From: Flavobacterium anseongense
GTDB lineage: Bacteria; Bacteroidota; Bacteroidia; Flavobacteriales; Flavobacteriaceae
Direction: 5' to 3'
DNA: 64,000 nt
Assembly (NCBI RefSeq): GCF_021608185.1
Contig: NZ_JAKIHN010000010.1
Location: 1-64,000 of the forward strand
How positions within the stretch are numbered: position 1 is the stretch's first letter; each line of letters begins with the position of its first letter. The position numbers and the translations under genes were made by a program. Shown piece by piece: positions 46,734-57,598 of this stretch. Under the pieces are notes generated by a model that saw only the letters and a list, made by a program, of their open reading frames with translations, ran no database searches and was not told the origin of the DNA.

Positions 46734-48296
46734 ATGATTAATATGGATACTATCAAAATTCTGTGGGTAGATGATGAGATTGATTTACTTAAACCACATA
46801 TTTTATTTCTGGAAAAGAAAAACTACAAAGTAACTACTTTCAACAATGGTCGCGATGCTGTTGATGCTTTTGAAGATGGTAACTTTGATATTGTTTTTTT
46901 GGATGAAAATATGCCCGGAATGAGTGGTTTGGAAACACTTTCGGAAATGAAAGAAAAAAAATCTTCTACGCCAATGATTATGATTACCAAAAGCGAAGAA
47001 GAATATATCATGGAAGAAGCCATAGGCTCTAAGATTGCAGACTATTTGATAAAACCCGTAAATCCAAATCAGATATTGTTGAGTTTGAAAAAAAACTTAG
47101 ACCATTCCCGATTGATTTCTGAAAAAACGACTTTAGATTATCAAAAAGAATTTCGCAAAATTGCTATGGAAATGGCCATGGTAAACAGCTATGAAGATTG
47201 GGTTGAGCTCTATAAAAAACTTATTTTCTGGGAATTGGAATTAGAGAATATCAACGACCAAAGTATGTTTGAAATCCTCGAAAGTCAGAAGGTAGAAGCC
47301 AACGCGCAGTTCAGCAAATTCATCGAACGCAACTACGAAGACTGGTTCGAACCAAAAGCCGATAAACCTGTTCAGTCTCATACCCTTTTCAGAGAATTAG
47401 TAGTTCCTGAATTGGTCAAAAAAGATAAACCTGTACTTTTTGTTGTAATCGATAATCTTCGTTATGACCAATGGAAAGCCATGGAAAGTGTGGTTAGCAA
47501 TCATTATAAATTGGAAAAAGAAGTTCCTTATTACGCTATTTTACCAACCGCAACACAATATGCCCGAAATGCAATCTTCTCCGGATTATTGCCGATCGAA
47601 ATGGAAAAGCAATTCCCGCAATACTGGAAAAACGATGTAGAAGACGGCGGAAAAAATCTATATGAAGCCGAGTTTTTAACAGCACATTTGAAACGATTGG
47701 GCTTGAATATCAAACAGGATTATTTCAAAATAACCAATCTGTCAAGCGGTAGAAAGTTAGCTGAAAACTTCCGAGGATTAAGAGACAATAATCTGGTTAC
47801 TGTGGTTTACAACTTTGTAGATATGCTTTCGCATGCCAAAACCGAAATGGATGTGGTAAAAGAATTAGCTTCCGATGATAAAGCCTATCGTTCGTTAACC
47901 TTGAGCTGGTTTAAAAATTCACCGCTACTGGAAATTATCCAACAAGCACAAAAATTAGGCTTCAAATTGATAATCACCACAGACCACGGAACGATAAATG
48001 TAAAAAATCCTTCGAAAGTTATCGGAGACAAAAACACCAGTTTAAACTTGCGCTACAAAACAGGAAGAAGTCTGACTTATGAAGACAGAGATGTGTATGC
48101 CGTTAGAGATCCAAAGAAAATTGGGTTACCAACCATCAATATGAGCAGCTCTTATATTTTTGCAAAGAATGATTTGTTTTTGGCGTATGTCAACAACTAT
48201 AATCATTACGTAAGTTATTACCGAAATACATATCAACACGGAGGAATTTCATTAGAAGAAATGATCGTTCCCTTTTTAGTTTTTAATCCAAAGTAA
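46734..48296 (+). CDS. porX: PorX-type response regulator with PglZ domain
   Basis: PorX controls T9SS gene expression and function with the sensor PorY in Bacteroidetes. The 520 residues comprise a receiver domain (residues 5-125: acidic Asp13/Asp14, phospho-acceptor Asp57 in FLDENMPG, Thr85, Lys107), a helical linker, and a C-terminal alkaline-phosphatase-like PglZ domain (about 215-520) with VVIDNLRYDQW, TATQYARNAIFSG, TTDHGTI and HGGISLEEMIVP. The start may be Met1 or Met4. It contains no DNA-binding domain. It heads a plus-strand run with tsaE and ald. Several T9SS cargo genes are in this window, but the machine genes (porK-N, sov) are not. Confidence 0.96.
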   Translation: MINMDTIKILWVDDEIDLLKPHILFLEKKNYKVTTFNNGRDAVDAFEDGNFDIVFLDENMPGMSGLETLSEMKEKKSSTPMIMITKSEEEYIMEEAIGSKIADYLIKPVNPNQILLSLKKNLDHSRLISEKTTLDYQKEFRKIAMEMAMVNSYEDWVELYKKLIFWELELENINDQSMFEILESQKVEANAQFSKFIERNYEDWFEPKADKPVQSHTLFRELVVPELVKKDKPVLFVVIDNLRYDQWKAMESVVSNHYKLEKEVPYYAILPTATQYARNAIFSGLLPIEMEKQFPQYWKNDVEDGGKNLYEAEFLTAHLKRLGLNIKQDYFKITNLSSGRKLAENFRGLRDNNLVTVVYNFVDMLSHAKTEMDVVKELASDDKAYRSLTLSWFKNSPLLEIIQQAQKLGFKLIITTDHGTINVKNPSKVIGDKNTSLNLRYKTGRSLTYEDRDVYAVRDPKKIGLPTINMSSSYIFAKNDLFLAYVNNYNHYVSYYRNTYQHGGISLEEMIVPFLVFNPK

Positions 48297-48379
48297 AAAA
48301 AGTAAACAGTGTTCAATAATTAGTCATCAGTTAAAGCTAAATCCTGAACACTAAATTCTGAACACTGAACACTAAATTT

Positions 48380-48787
48380 ATGGAAATCATCTTTTCAATT
48401 GACGAACTAAAACAAGTAGCCAAAAAAATCCTTGCCGAGAAACCCTATAAAGTCATTCTTTTTCATGGCAATATGGGCGTTGGAAAAACAACTTTAATTA
48501 AAGCTTTGGCGAAAGAATTAGGCGTAACCGATGCGACCAGCAGTCCAACATTTTCTTTGGTAAATGAATATGAAGCCGAAGATAATATGAAAGTATATCA
48601 CTTTGACATGTACCGATTAAAATCGGAAATTGAGGCGTTAGATATGGGAATAGAAGATTATTTATATTCCGGAAATTGGTGCTTCATTGAATGGGCAGAA
48701 AAAATTCCGAATTTGCTTCCGGATGATTTTACGACCATAATTTTGTCTCAAACTGCTGATGGTAAAAGAAATCTAAGATTGACGTAA
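48380..48787 (+). CDS. tsaE: tRNA threonylcarbamoyladenosine biosynthesis protein TsaE
   Basis: TsaE is the ATPase that works with TsaB/TsaD in making t6A37 in tRNAs. At 135 residues it has the standard length. The P-loop is GNMGVGKTTLIKAL (about residues 31-40). TSSPTFSLVNEYE, YHFDMYRL and FIEWAEKI are family motifs. It lies 83 nt after porX. The spacer is made of repeated words such as CTGAACACTAAATT. Confidence 0.95.
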   Translation: MEIIFSIDELKQVAKKILAEKPYKVILFHGNMGVGKTTLIKALAKELGVTDATSSPTFSLVNEYEAEDNMKVYHFDMYRLKSEIEALDMGIEDYLYSGNWCFIEWAEKIPNLLPDDFTTIILSQTADGKRNLRLT

Positions 48788-48832
48788 TTGAATATTTTTT
48801 TGTAATTTGGAGCAAAATTACAATTGTGCAGC

Positions 48833-50026
48833 ATGGCTATTACACCTTTCACTAAGCAGCAACTTTTACCTCAAGAGGAAAAATTAGAAGTATATCGTCA
48901 TAAAAGCGAACTCTTTATCGGAATTCCAAAAGAAACTTCTTATCAGGAAAGACGTATTTGTTTAACGCCTGATGCTGTCAACTCGCTTACGTCACACGGA
49001 CACAAAGTAATGATTGAATCGGGTGCCGGATTGAGTTCGAGTTATACCGATAAAGAATTTAGTGATGCAGGCGCAACCATTTCCAAAGACACTAAGAAAG
49101 TACTAAGTTGCCCAATAATTCTTAAGGTAGAACCTTTAACTATGGAAGAAATTGCATTAGTAAATACAAATGCGATTGTGATTTCTGCCATTCAATTAAA
49201 GACCAGAAAAAAAGAATACTTCGAAGCCTTATCAAGAAAAAAAATCACCGCTCTTGCTTTCGAATACATCAAAGATGAAGATGGTTCGTATCCTGCTGTA
49301 AAATCGTTAAGCGAAATTGCAGGAACAGCCTCAGTTTTGATTGCGGCCGAACTGATGATTAACAACGAATTCGGAAAAGGATTATTGCTTGGCAATATTA
49401 CAGGCGTTCCTCCTACCGATGTGGTGATTCTCGGTGCCGGAACTGCAGGGGAATTTGCCGCAAAAACGGCTTTAGGTTTAGGAGCCAATGTCAAAGTTTT
49501 TGACAATTCGATTACCAAATTGCGCCGACTGCAAAACAATTTAAACCAAAGAATATTTACATCAACTATACAACCCAAATCATTATTAAAAGCTTTGCGC
49601 CGATGCGATGTTGCGATTGGAGCACTTCGAGGCAAAGAGCGTTGTCCGGTTGTCGTTACCGAAACCATGGTAGAGCACATGAAAAAAGGTGCCGTGATTG
49701 TAGATGTAAGCATTGATACAGGCGGTTGTTTTGAAACTTCGGAAGTGACAACACACGAAAACCCAACTTTTATTAAAAATAATGTCATTCACTATTGCGT
49801 GCCGAATATTCCCTCGCGTTATTCTAAAACGGCTTCGCTTTCCATCAGCAATATCATTACGCCTTACTTACTACAAATAGCCGAAGATGGCGGTTTAGAA
49901 AGTGCCATTCGCTGCAACAAAGGATTGAAAAACGGTGTGTATTTGTATCATGGCATTCTGACCAACAAAGCCATTGGCGATTGGTTCAATCTTCCGGATA
50001 ATGATATTAATTTGATTGTTTTTTGA
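48833..50026 (+). CDS. ald: Alanine dehydrogenase family protein
   Basis: An NAD-dependent enzyme expected to convert alanine to pyruvate and ammonia reversibly. It has 397 residues from the ATG at 48833 (a TTG 9 nt upstream is less likely). The N-terminus has the catalytic-domain pattern GIPKETSYQERRICLTPDAV. The NAD-binding motif is VVILGAGTAGEFAAKTALGLGANV, followed by an acidic residue in VFD. VDVSIDTGGCFETS and HYCVPNIPSRYS are typical of the alanine dehydrogenase/transhydrogenase-alpha family. The order porX-tsaE-ald suggests one transcription unit. The stop codon overlaps a short GC-rich direct repeat. Confidence 0.88.
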   Translation: MAITPFTKQQLLPQEEKLEVYRHKSELFIGIPKETSYQERRICLTPDAVNSLTSHGHKVMIESGAGLSSSYTDKEFSDAGATISKDTKKVLSCPIILKVEPLTMEEIALVNTNAIVISAIQLKTRKKEYFEALSRKKITALAFEYIKDEDGSYPAVKSLSEIAGTASVLIAAELMINNEFGKGLLLGNITGVPPTDVVILGAGTAGEFAAKTALGLGANVKVFDNSITKLRRLQNNLNQRIFTSTIQPKSLLKALRRCDVAIGALRGKERCPVVVTETMVEHMKKGAVIVDVSIDTGGCFETSEVTTHENPTFIKNNVIHYCVPNIPSRYSKTASLSISNIITPYLLQIAEDGGLESAIRCNKGLKNGVYLYHGILTNKAIGDWFNLPDNDINLIVF

Positions 50027-50067
50027 TTTCCGCGAAGGCGCATTGTCATTTCCGCGAAGGCGGAAAT
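50026..50067 (+). repeat. REP-like GC-rich repeat with 8-bp hairpin
   Basis: ATTTCCGCGAAGGCG occurs twice (50026-50040, 50048-50062). The second copy forms a perfect hairpin, ATTTCCGC-GAAG-GCGGAAAT (50048-50067). It overlaps the stop codon of ald. GC content is much higher than the flanks. Such CCGCGAAGGCGG elements occur between genes in many bacteria. Confidence 0.65.
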
Positions 50068-50121
50068 CCATCATCTCAAATTATACTTTAAATAAATTTT
50101 AGTGTTACCCAAACATTTGAT

Positions 50122-50129
50122 TACTTTTG
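50122..50129 (+). promoter_or_regulatory. -7 box upstream of the DUF4258-like gene
   Basis: TACTTTTG matches TAnnTTTG and lies 17 nt before the ATG at 50147. No TTG at the expected spacing was found. Confidence 0.4.
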
Positions 50130-50146
50130 CCGAAAATTAATTTACT

Positions 50147-50533
50147 ATGAAGTTTTACCAACGTTTTGCCTACTATTTAGTAGGATTGGTTATGGGCTGT
50201 TTTGTTGTTGCCGCTGTATGGAGTGGAAAAGATACACGTTGCAATTATTTTCCGAATGCCAGAGTTTTAAATGACATCAGAAACAAACCATTTTTGTATG
50301 ATATTGAAGCTTCTCGAAGACTATCAGAAGACTGGGTTGATACTACCGATATCAAAAACGTTTTAACCTATGGTGATGTCGATTTTGATAAAAGCAATAT
50401 CAAAGAAGAAGGCGGAAAACTCTATATCATTTATGGGAAAACATCAAAGAATAAAGATATCACTTTAGAAGTCATCAATTATCCAGATAAAGCGGTGTTG
50501 CGAAATATTATTAAAAATGATAAGCCAAACTAA
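50147..50533 (+). CDS. Small membrane-anchored DUF4258-like protein
   Basis: 128 residues with one N-terminal membrane segment (YYLVGLVMGCFVVAAVW) followed by a soluble domain: CNYFPNARVLNDIR, then a GDVDFDKSNIKEEGGKLYIIYGK segment, ending in LEVINYPDKAVLRNI. It resembles Bacteroidetes proteins annotated as DUF4258, though without a function. The soluble part is expected on the periplasmic side. The terminator stem begins inside the stop codon. Confidence 0.75.
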   Translation: MKFYQRFAYYLVGLVMGCFVVAAVWSGKDTRCNYFPNARVLNDIRNKPFLYDIEASRRLSEDWVDTTDIKNVLTYGDVDFDKSNIKEEGGKLYIIYGKTSKNKDITLEVINYPDKAVLRNIIKNDKPN

Positions 50534-50548
50534 GAGTTTGGCTTTTTT
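50523..50548 (+). terminator. Terminator overlapping the stop of the DUF4258-like gene
   Basis: AGCCAAACT (50523-50531) pairs with AGTTTGGCT (50535-50543) over a 3-nt loop, then T6. The stop TAA (50531-50533) lies in the stem and loop. Confidence 0.88.
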
Positions 50549-50604
50549 GTTTGAAATTGATTAGGTATGGCAGCACAACTATCTTCTTCCTTTGAACTTT
50601 CACA

Positions 50605-50690
50605 CCCGCTATCCGCGTCTCGTCAAAATAGACGAGACTCGCTCCACACGAGCGAAGCGACTGCCAAAGGAATCGGGGCTGATGACTACG
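50605..50690 (-). repeat. Structured GC-rich element, copy 1 of a dispersed family
   Basis: On the minus strand the element begins CAGCCCCGATT (ends at 50681) and closes with CGGATAGCGGG (50605-50615). Inside are two hairpins: GTCTCGTC/GACGAGAC (50617-50638, perfect 8-bp) and CGCTC/GAGCG (50640-50654). It lies 46 nt after the stop of the small membrane protein gene (50736). The same ends recur at 55384-55478. Confidence 0.6.
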
Positions 50691-50735
50691 CTTGTCATTT
50701 CTTACCCATAAATTTGTTTTGCTTTAAGGTAAGGA

Positions 50736-51137
50736 TTACAAATCCGCACTATCTAATGTTTTTTTTGAGTTATACTTATAATGTCTGACAGTTAAAACAG
50801 CGGTTACCAAAAACGGAATTGTAGGACCTATTATTTTAAGATTCAAACTTAGAGCACCAATCACAAACATAAAAACAAGCAATAATGCAAGCGAAGCAAT
50901 ACCTATAAAAGTCAACATTCTATTTGGACGCTGCTGAAAAAGTGTTCCCAATAATAGTAATTGTCCAAACAACGGCAGCAATACAAATGGGTGCATTACT
51001 GAGCTTGGATTTGTAAACATTTTTAAAATTATTTCGGCTTCTGCCTGAAACAAAAAAAGATGGTTTGTTTTTCCCCACTCTAAAAAACCTAAAAGCGAAG
51101 TAAGTATTAGCAGTAGATTTAAAATTTTGCTTTTCAT
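50736..51137 (-). CDS. Small integral membrane protein, unrecognised
   Basis: 133 residues from the ATG at 51137. An upstream extension to 51194 would run through the secDF terminator and is not used. Four hydrophobic helices are seen: KILNLLLILTSLLGFLEW, HPFVLLPLFGQLLLLGTLF, MLTFIGIASLALLLVFMFVIGAL and IIGPTIPFLVTAVLTVRHY. I recognise no family. It follows secDF on the same strand but is separated by a strong terminator, so it probably has its own promoter. Confidence 0.75.
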   Translation of the reverse strand: MKSKILNLLLILTSLLGFLEWGKTNHLFLFQAEAEIILKMFTNPSSVMHPFVLLPLFGQLLLLGTLFQQRPNRMLTFIGIASLALLLVFMFVIGALSLNLKIIGPTIPFLVTAVLTVRHYKYNSKKTLDSADL

Positions 51138-51177
51138 TACTAATGAATATTGTTCATTTCTTCCAAACAAAGCTAAC

Positions 51178-51209
51178 AAAAAAAGGGTTGCCAAACTGAC
51201 AACCCTTTT
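51178..51209 (-). terminator. Terminator of secDF
   Basis: AAAAGGGTTG (51181-51190) and CAACCCTTTT (51200-51209) form a perfect 10-bp stem; the minus strand continues with T. It is 22 nt past the secDF stop. Confidence 0.88.
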
Positions 51210-51230
51210 CTATTTTATAAACCTGGTAAA

Positions 51231-54197
51231 TTAGTTACCGTGTCTTTTTTCGATATCTGCAATATCTTTTTTGCCCATTGAGTCAACCAATACAGGAGTC
51301 GCAATAAACAATGAAGAATAGGTTCCAACGATGATACCTACTAACATCGCGAAGATGAATCCTCTGATCGAATCTCCACCAAAGATGAACATGATTAACA
51401 ATACCAAAATCATCGTCAACGACGTATTCAATGTTCTTGAAAGTGTAGTGTTAATAGATGCGTTTACTACATCTTTAAAGTGACCTTTTCTGTCTCCGGC
51501 AAGGAACTCTCTAATTCTGTCGAAAACGATTACCGTATCGTTCATAGAGTATCCGATAACCGTTAGGATAGCCGCAATAAAGTGTTGATCCATTTCCATA
51601 TGGAAAGGCATGTATTTGTATAATAAAGAGTAGATTCCCAATACAAAAATTACGTCATGGGCAACTGCTGCTAAAGCTCCAAGTGAATATTGCCATTTAC
51701 GGAACGAAATCACAAGATATAAAGCAACAACTAACATTGCACCTATAACTGCCCAGAACGAGTTCGTTTTAATATCTGCAGAAATCGCTGCGCCTACTTT
51801 AGAAGACTGCAATACTCCAAATGTTTTTCCGTCGTAAGAGTTGATGAATTTTTCATAAGTCAAACCTGGGTTATAATACTTTTGCAAAGCAGCGAATAAT
51901 TTCTCATTTACTTCTTTATCAACCTCAACACCTTCTTCCTGGATTTTGTATTTAGTCGTAAGTTTCAATTGATCATCGCTACCAAAAACTTTCGCTTCAA
52001 CAGTAGTACCAAACGCTGCTGATAATTCTTCCGAAACTTTAGTAGGTTCAACCGGTTTCTCGAATTTCACCTGGAACGTTCTTCCTCCAACAAAATCAAC
52101 ACCTTGATCTAATCCGTTAATAAAGAAAATAGAAACCAAACTAACTACTACAACTGTAGATGAGAATATGTATGTCCATTTTTTAACTCCGATGAAATCG
52201 AAGTGGAAACCTGTAAACCAATTTTTAGTGATTCCGGTTGTAAATGTTAAGTTCTTATTGTTAGCAATATCTCTATCGATAAAAATTCTGGCGATAAAAA
52301 TTGATGTAAACAATGAGGTTACGATACCAATTAAAAGTGTCAAAGCAAATCCTTGTACCAATCCGGTTCCGAATACATATAATATAGTCCCGGTTAATAC
52401 GTGAGTTACGTTAGCATCAATGATTGAACGCATAGCACCTTTCCATCCGTAAGAAGAAACAACAGCATCACCAAGTGATTTTCCTTCGCGGAGTTCTTCT
52501 TTTGCTCTTTCATATATAATGATGTTCGCATCTACGGCAGTTCCTAATGTTAAAACGATACCTGCAATTCCAGGTAATGTTAATACGAAACCGAAGCTTG
52601 CCATCACACCAAACAAGAAAAGTAAGTTTAATATCAAGGCCGCATTAGCATACCAACCTGCTCTTCCGTAGTAGAAAACCATCCATAAACATACCATAAG
52701 GAATCCAACAATAGAAGAAATCAAACCGGCGTGAATTGCGATTTCTCCCAAAGATGGTCCAACCACTTCTGATTGAATAATCTCTGCAGCAGCTGGTAAT
52801 TTACCGGCTCTTAAAACGTTGGCTAAATCTTTAGTTTCAGCTACTTCAAAGCTTCCTGTAATTTCTGATCTTCCTCCTGAAATTGGTCCTGATGTTACTC
52901 CAGGCGCAGAATACACAACATTATCTAAAGCAATGGCTATAAAGCTTTTTTGTGTATATGCTCTTCCTGTTAATTCTTCCCAAACTCTTGCTCCGGCACC
53001 ATTCATTTGCATGGTAACCGCTGGTTTACCCATTTGGTCAAATGTATCTCTGGCGTCAACAATAACACCTCCGCTCATTGGAGCTGCATTATCTCTGTTT
53101 CCTTTCAGCGCATATAAATCAACTGTTTCAGTTTCTTTTTTGGTTTTTTCGTCAACATTTACTGTCGGTTTTCCCCAAGCAAATTTTACATAACGCTTGT
53201 CAGCCGGTAATAAATTACGGATTTCTGGTCTTCTTAAATAAGAGTTGATTGTTGCTGTATCTTTTGGAGAAGCAATTACTAAAACAGGACCACCACCTTG
53301 AGAAATGAATTTGTCAAATAATGGATTGTTTCCTTTTTTAACAGCAGCTGTATCTTTGTCTTTATCAGTTAACAATTTAGTTAACGTATCAGCTGGCTTT
53401 GCAGCTACAGCTTTCTCCTCATTTTTAACAGTAGCTTTCAAGGCTTCGTTTGCAGCCTGCAAAAAGCCCATTAATTCTTCTGCTTTGTAGGTTTCCCAGA
53501 ACTCTAATTCCGCTTTGCTTGAAACTAATTTTTTGATACGATCCACATCTTTTGCACCTGGCAATTCGATAAGGATTCTTCCTGTTTGTCCAAGTTTAAC
53601 AATGTTTGGTTGCGTTACACCAAATTTATCGATACGGCTTCTCAATACACCAAAAGCCGATTCAACTGACTCATCGATTTTTTTAACCAAGACTTTTTTC
53701 ACTTGGTCATCGGTCATATTGAAATCGATTTGTCCCTGAAGATTTCTGTTTGCAAAAATATCAGGAGAAGCTAGTTTTACTGTACCATTTGAGTTGTTAT
53801 CGAAAGCTACGAAAAACGCATCCAAATAAGATTGATTACCTACTTGATTCAACTTTGCATCTTCCAATGATTTGTTGAAAATAGGGTTTTTGGAATTGTT
53901 AGATAATTGTTTCAAAACATCTTTCACCGATATCTGAAGAATTACGTTGATTCCACCTTCAAGGTCAAGACCTTTATTGATTTGTTTGTCTTTTACTTCA
54001 TTGTAGGTAAAAAAGTCAAGAAATACTTTCTCTTTTCCAATAGAGTCAAGATATTTAAGTTCTTTTACCGGATTTCCTCCAGCGAAGTTTTTGGCGTCCT
54101 CTTTTACTTTATTGGCCACAAATGTGAACGAAAGTGAATAGATACTCACCAATGCAAATAGTATTGCGAAAAATTTAACTAGTCCTTTATTCTGCAT
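51231..54197 (-). CDS. secDF: Fused protein-export membrane protein SecDF
   Basis: SecDF uses the proton gradient to help release proteins on the periplasmic side of the Sec channel. The 988 residues join SecD and SecF in one chain, as is usual in Bacteroidetes. The order is TM1, a large periplasmic domain (SecD P1 with GLDLEGGINVILQ), the TM block with LGTAVDANIIIYERAKEELREGKS (about 545-570), then the SecF half (VDFVGGRTFQVKF) and GYSMNDTVIVFDRIREF (about 880-895). Twelve TM helices are expected. A long promoter-to-start leader (about 105 nt) is predicted. Efficient Sec export feeds the T9SS cargo found in this window. Confidence 0.96.
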   Translation of the reverse strand: MQNKGLVKFFAILFALVSIYSLSFTFVANKVKEDAKNFAGGNPVKELKYLDSIGKEKVFLDFFTYNEVKDKQINKGLDLEGGINVILQISVKDVLKQLSNNSKNPIFNKSLEDAKLNQVGNQSYLDAFFVAFDNNSNGTVKLASPDIFANRNLQGQIDFNMTDDQVKKVLVKKIDESVESAFGVLRSRIDKFGVTQPNIVKLGQTGRILIELPGAKDVDRIKKLVSSKAELEFWETYKAEELMGFLQAANEALKATVKNEEKAVAAKPADTLTKLLTDKDKDTAAVKKGNNPLFDKFISQGGGPVLVIASPKDTATINSYLRRPEIRNLLPADKRYVKFAWGKPTVNVDEKTKKETETVDLYALKGNRDNAAPMSGGVIVDARDTFDQMGKPAVTMQMNGAGARVWEELTGRAYTQKSFIAIALDNVVYSAPGVTSGPISGGRSEITGSFEVAETKDLANVLRAGKLPAAAEIIQSEVVGPSLGEIAIHAGLISSIVGFLMVCLWMVFYYGRAGWYANAALILNLLFLFGVMASFGFVLTLPGIAGIVLTLGTAVDANIIIYERAKEELREGKSLGDAVVSSYGWKGAMRSIIDANVTHVLTGTILYVFGTGLVQGFALTLLIGIVTSLFTSIFIARIFIDRDIANNKNLTFTTGITKNWFTGFHFDFIGVKKWTYIFSSTVVVVSLVSIFFINGLDQGVDFVGGRTFQVKFEKPVEPTKVSEELSAAFGTTVEAKVFGSDDQLKLTTKYKIQEEGVEVDKEVNEKLFAALQKYYNPGLTYEKFINSYDGKTFGVLQSSKVGAAISADIKTNSFWAVIGAMLVVALYLVISFRKWQYSLGALAAVAHDVIFVLGIYSLLYKYMPFHMEMDQHFIAAILTVIGYSMNDTVIVFDRIREFLAGDRKGHFKDVVNASINTTLSRTLNTSLTMILVLLIMFIFGGDSIRGFIFAMLVGIIVGTYSSLFIATPVLVDSMGKKDIADIEKRHGN

Positions 54198-54310
54198 TAT
54201 TACTAAAATTAATTAATTTTTGTTTTTGTTATTCATGAAACCTATTGAAATTCAAAACATTAGAAGCTAACTATTCGAATTTACAACAATCTCATTTTTT
54301 TTGAAACGTG

Positions 54311-54342
54311 CAAATATATAATTATAGATAAGATTAACCAAT
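54311..54342 (-). promoter_or_regulatory. Promoter of secDF
   Basis: Minus-strand TTG (54340-54342), 21-bp spacer, TATATTTG (54311-54318). This implies a leader of about 105 nt before the ATG at 54197. Confidence 0.6.
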
Positions 54343-54360
54343 ATTTTACTGATTAATATC

Positions 54361-54390
54361 AAAAAAAAGACTGCTATTATGCAGCCTTTT
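54361..54390 (-). terminator. Terminator of mdh
   Basis: An A-run with CTGC (54371-54374) pairs with GCAG (54381-54384) and a T-run, with one mismatch in the stem. It is 20 nt past the mdh stop. Confidence 0.65.
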
Positions 54391-54410
54391 ATAAATACCT
54401 ATACTAAATA

Positions 54411-55346
54411 TTATCCTAATATCGATTTCAGGTCACCGTTCATCGCTCGAACCGCATCAGCACTCTTTGCAAATTTTGCTTTTTCATCAGCATTTAGGGC
54501 AACATCAACTATTTTTTCTACACCGTTTTTACCAATAATACATGGCACTCCGATGCAGATATCGCTTTGTCCATATTCACCTTCTAAGAATACCGAACAG
54601 GCTATCATTTTCTTTTGGTTATTTAATATACTATCAACCAAATAAGCCACAGATGCCCCTGGAGCATACCAAGCCGAAGTTCCCAAAAGCCCAGTTAAAG
54701 TAGCACCACCAACCATTGTGTCAGCTGCTACTTTATCTAATTTCTCTTGTGACAAAAACTCCGAAACCGGAATTCCATTATAAGAAGCCAAACGTGTTAA
54801 TGGAATCATTGTGGTATCACCATGACCTCCAATTACCATAGCTGAAACATCATTAGATGGAATGTCTAGTTCTTTTGATAAATAATATCTAAAACGAGAA
54901 CTATCTAAAGCACCACCCATTCCTATAATTTTATTTTTTGGTAAACCTAATGATTTGAATGCTAAATAGGTCATGGTATCCATTGGATTAGATACAATTA
55001 CAAAAGTAGCTTTTGGAGAATGTTGCAACAAGTTTTCTGCAACTGACTTTACAATTCCAGCATTGATACCTATTAATTCTTCTCGCGTCATTCCTGGTTT
55101 TCTAGGTATCCCGGAAGTGATAACTACTACTTCACTATTTGCTGTTTTAGAATAATCATTTGTAACACCTGTGATCTGAGTATTAAACCCTGTATTAGTT
55201 GCACATTGCATCAAATCCATAGCTTTACCTTCAGCAAAACCTTCTTTGATATCTAATATTACTACTTCACTTGCTATTCCTCTATAAGAGATAACATCTG
55301 CACAAGAAGCTCCAACGTTTCCTGCTCCTACAATCGTAACTTTCAT
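54411..55346 (-). CDS. mdh: Malate dehydrogenase
   Basis: NAD-dependent malate dehydrogenase of the TCA cycle, LDH-like type, 311 residues. It has the NAD-binding GAGNVGASCA (residues 7-16), an acidic residue after strand 2 (VILDIKEG), the substrate loop GIPRKPGMTREEL, the NPMD motif (VSNPMDTMTYLA) and the catalytic His in IGGHGDTTM (about 172). Mdh from this group usually works as a tetramer, which the sequence cannot show. It follows gyrB on the same strand after a 132-nt spacer that carries a structured repeat. Confidence 0.95.
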   Translation of the reverse strand: MKVTIVGAGNVGASCADVISYRGIASEVVILDIKEGFAEGKAMDLMQCATNTGFNTQITGVTNDYSKTANSEVVVITSGIPRKPGMTREELIGINAGIVKSVAENLLQHSPKATFVIVSNPMDTMTYLAFKSLGLPKNKIIGMGGALDSSRFRYYLSKELDIPSNDVSAMVIGGHGDTTMIPLTRLASYNGIPVSEFLSQEKLDKVAADTMVGGATLTGLLGTSAWYAPGASVAYLVDSILNNQKKMIACSVFLEGEYGQSDICIGVPCIIGKNGVEKIVDVALNADEKAKFAKSADAVRAMNGDLKSILG

Positions 55347-55383
55347 TCTTTTATATTTATTGTTGTTGTTTTTATTTATTTGA

Positions 55384-55478
55384 AGCTAATCCCGCTTTCC
55401 GTTTCAATCTTTTTTAAATTTCCACTGGTTAAAACCCGCGGCTATTCAAAAAAGGATTTTCACTGCAATCGGGGCTAG
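55384..55478 (-). repeat. Structured GC-rich element, copy 2, directly after gyrB
   Basis: On the minus strand it starts CTAGCCCCGATTG right at the end of gyrB (stop 55479) and closes with CGGAAAGCGGGATTAGC. The two ends can pair (CTAgCccCG with CGGGaTTAG, seven Watson-Crick pairs, one wobble, one mismatch). The middle is AT-richer than in copy 1 and carries GCCGCGGG. The boundary motifs match the element at 50605-50690. Confidence 0.6.
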
Positions 55479-57425
<1,947 letters not shown>

Positions 57426-57544
57426 TTATGGTAAAAAATCTATTTTTGTCTAACGAGCAAATATACAAAAGCACATAGGATTTCCTATTGAAAATTGGGT
57501 TTAAAACCCTTAAGTTATTAACATTTTTAGCATGATTTCAACAA

Positions 57545-57576
57545 AAAAACGTCCGCCAAAAATGACGAACGTTTTT
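57545..57576 (-). terminator. Second hairpin after asnB
   Basis: AAAAACGT (57545-57552) pairs with ACGTTTTT (57569-57576), with an imperfect inner part. T-runs are on both sides. It lies downstream of the hairpin at 57599-57625 and may act as a back-up terminator. Confidence 0.6.
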
Positions 57577-57598
57577 ACAAACAAACTAATCTTCAAAC

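Noticed and set aside
46734..48296. PglZ domain as a sign of a BREX/Pgl phage-defence system
   Set aside because: The domain is fused to a receiver domain in the PorX arrangement and is followed by tsaE and ald; no brxC, pglX or brxL genes are near.
50567..50788. 73-codon frame after the DUF4258-like gene
   Set aside because: It lies in the structured repeat element and reads into the antisense of the membrane protein gene; no domain is visible.
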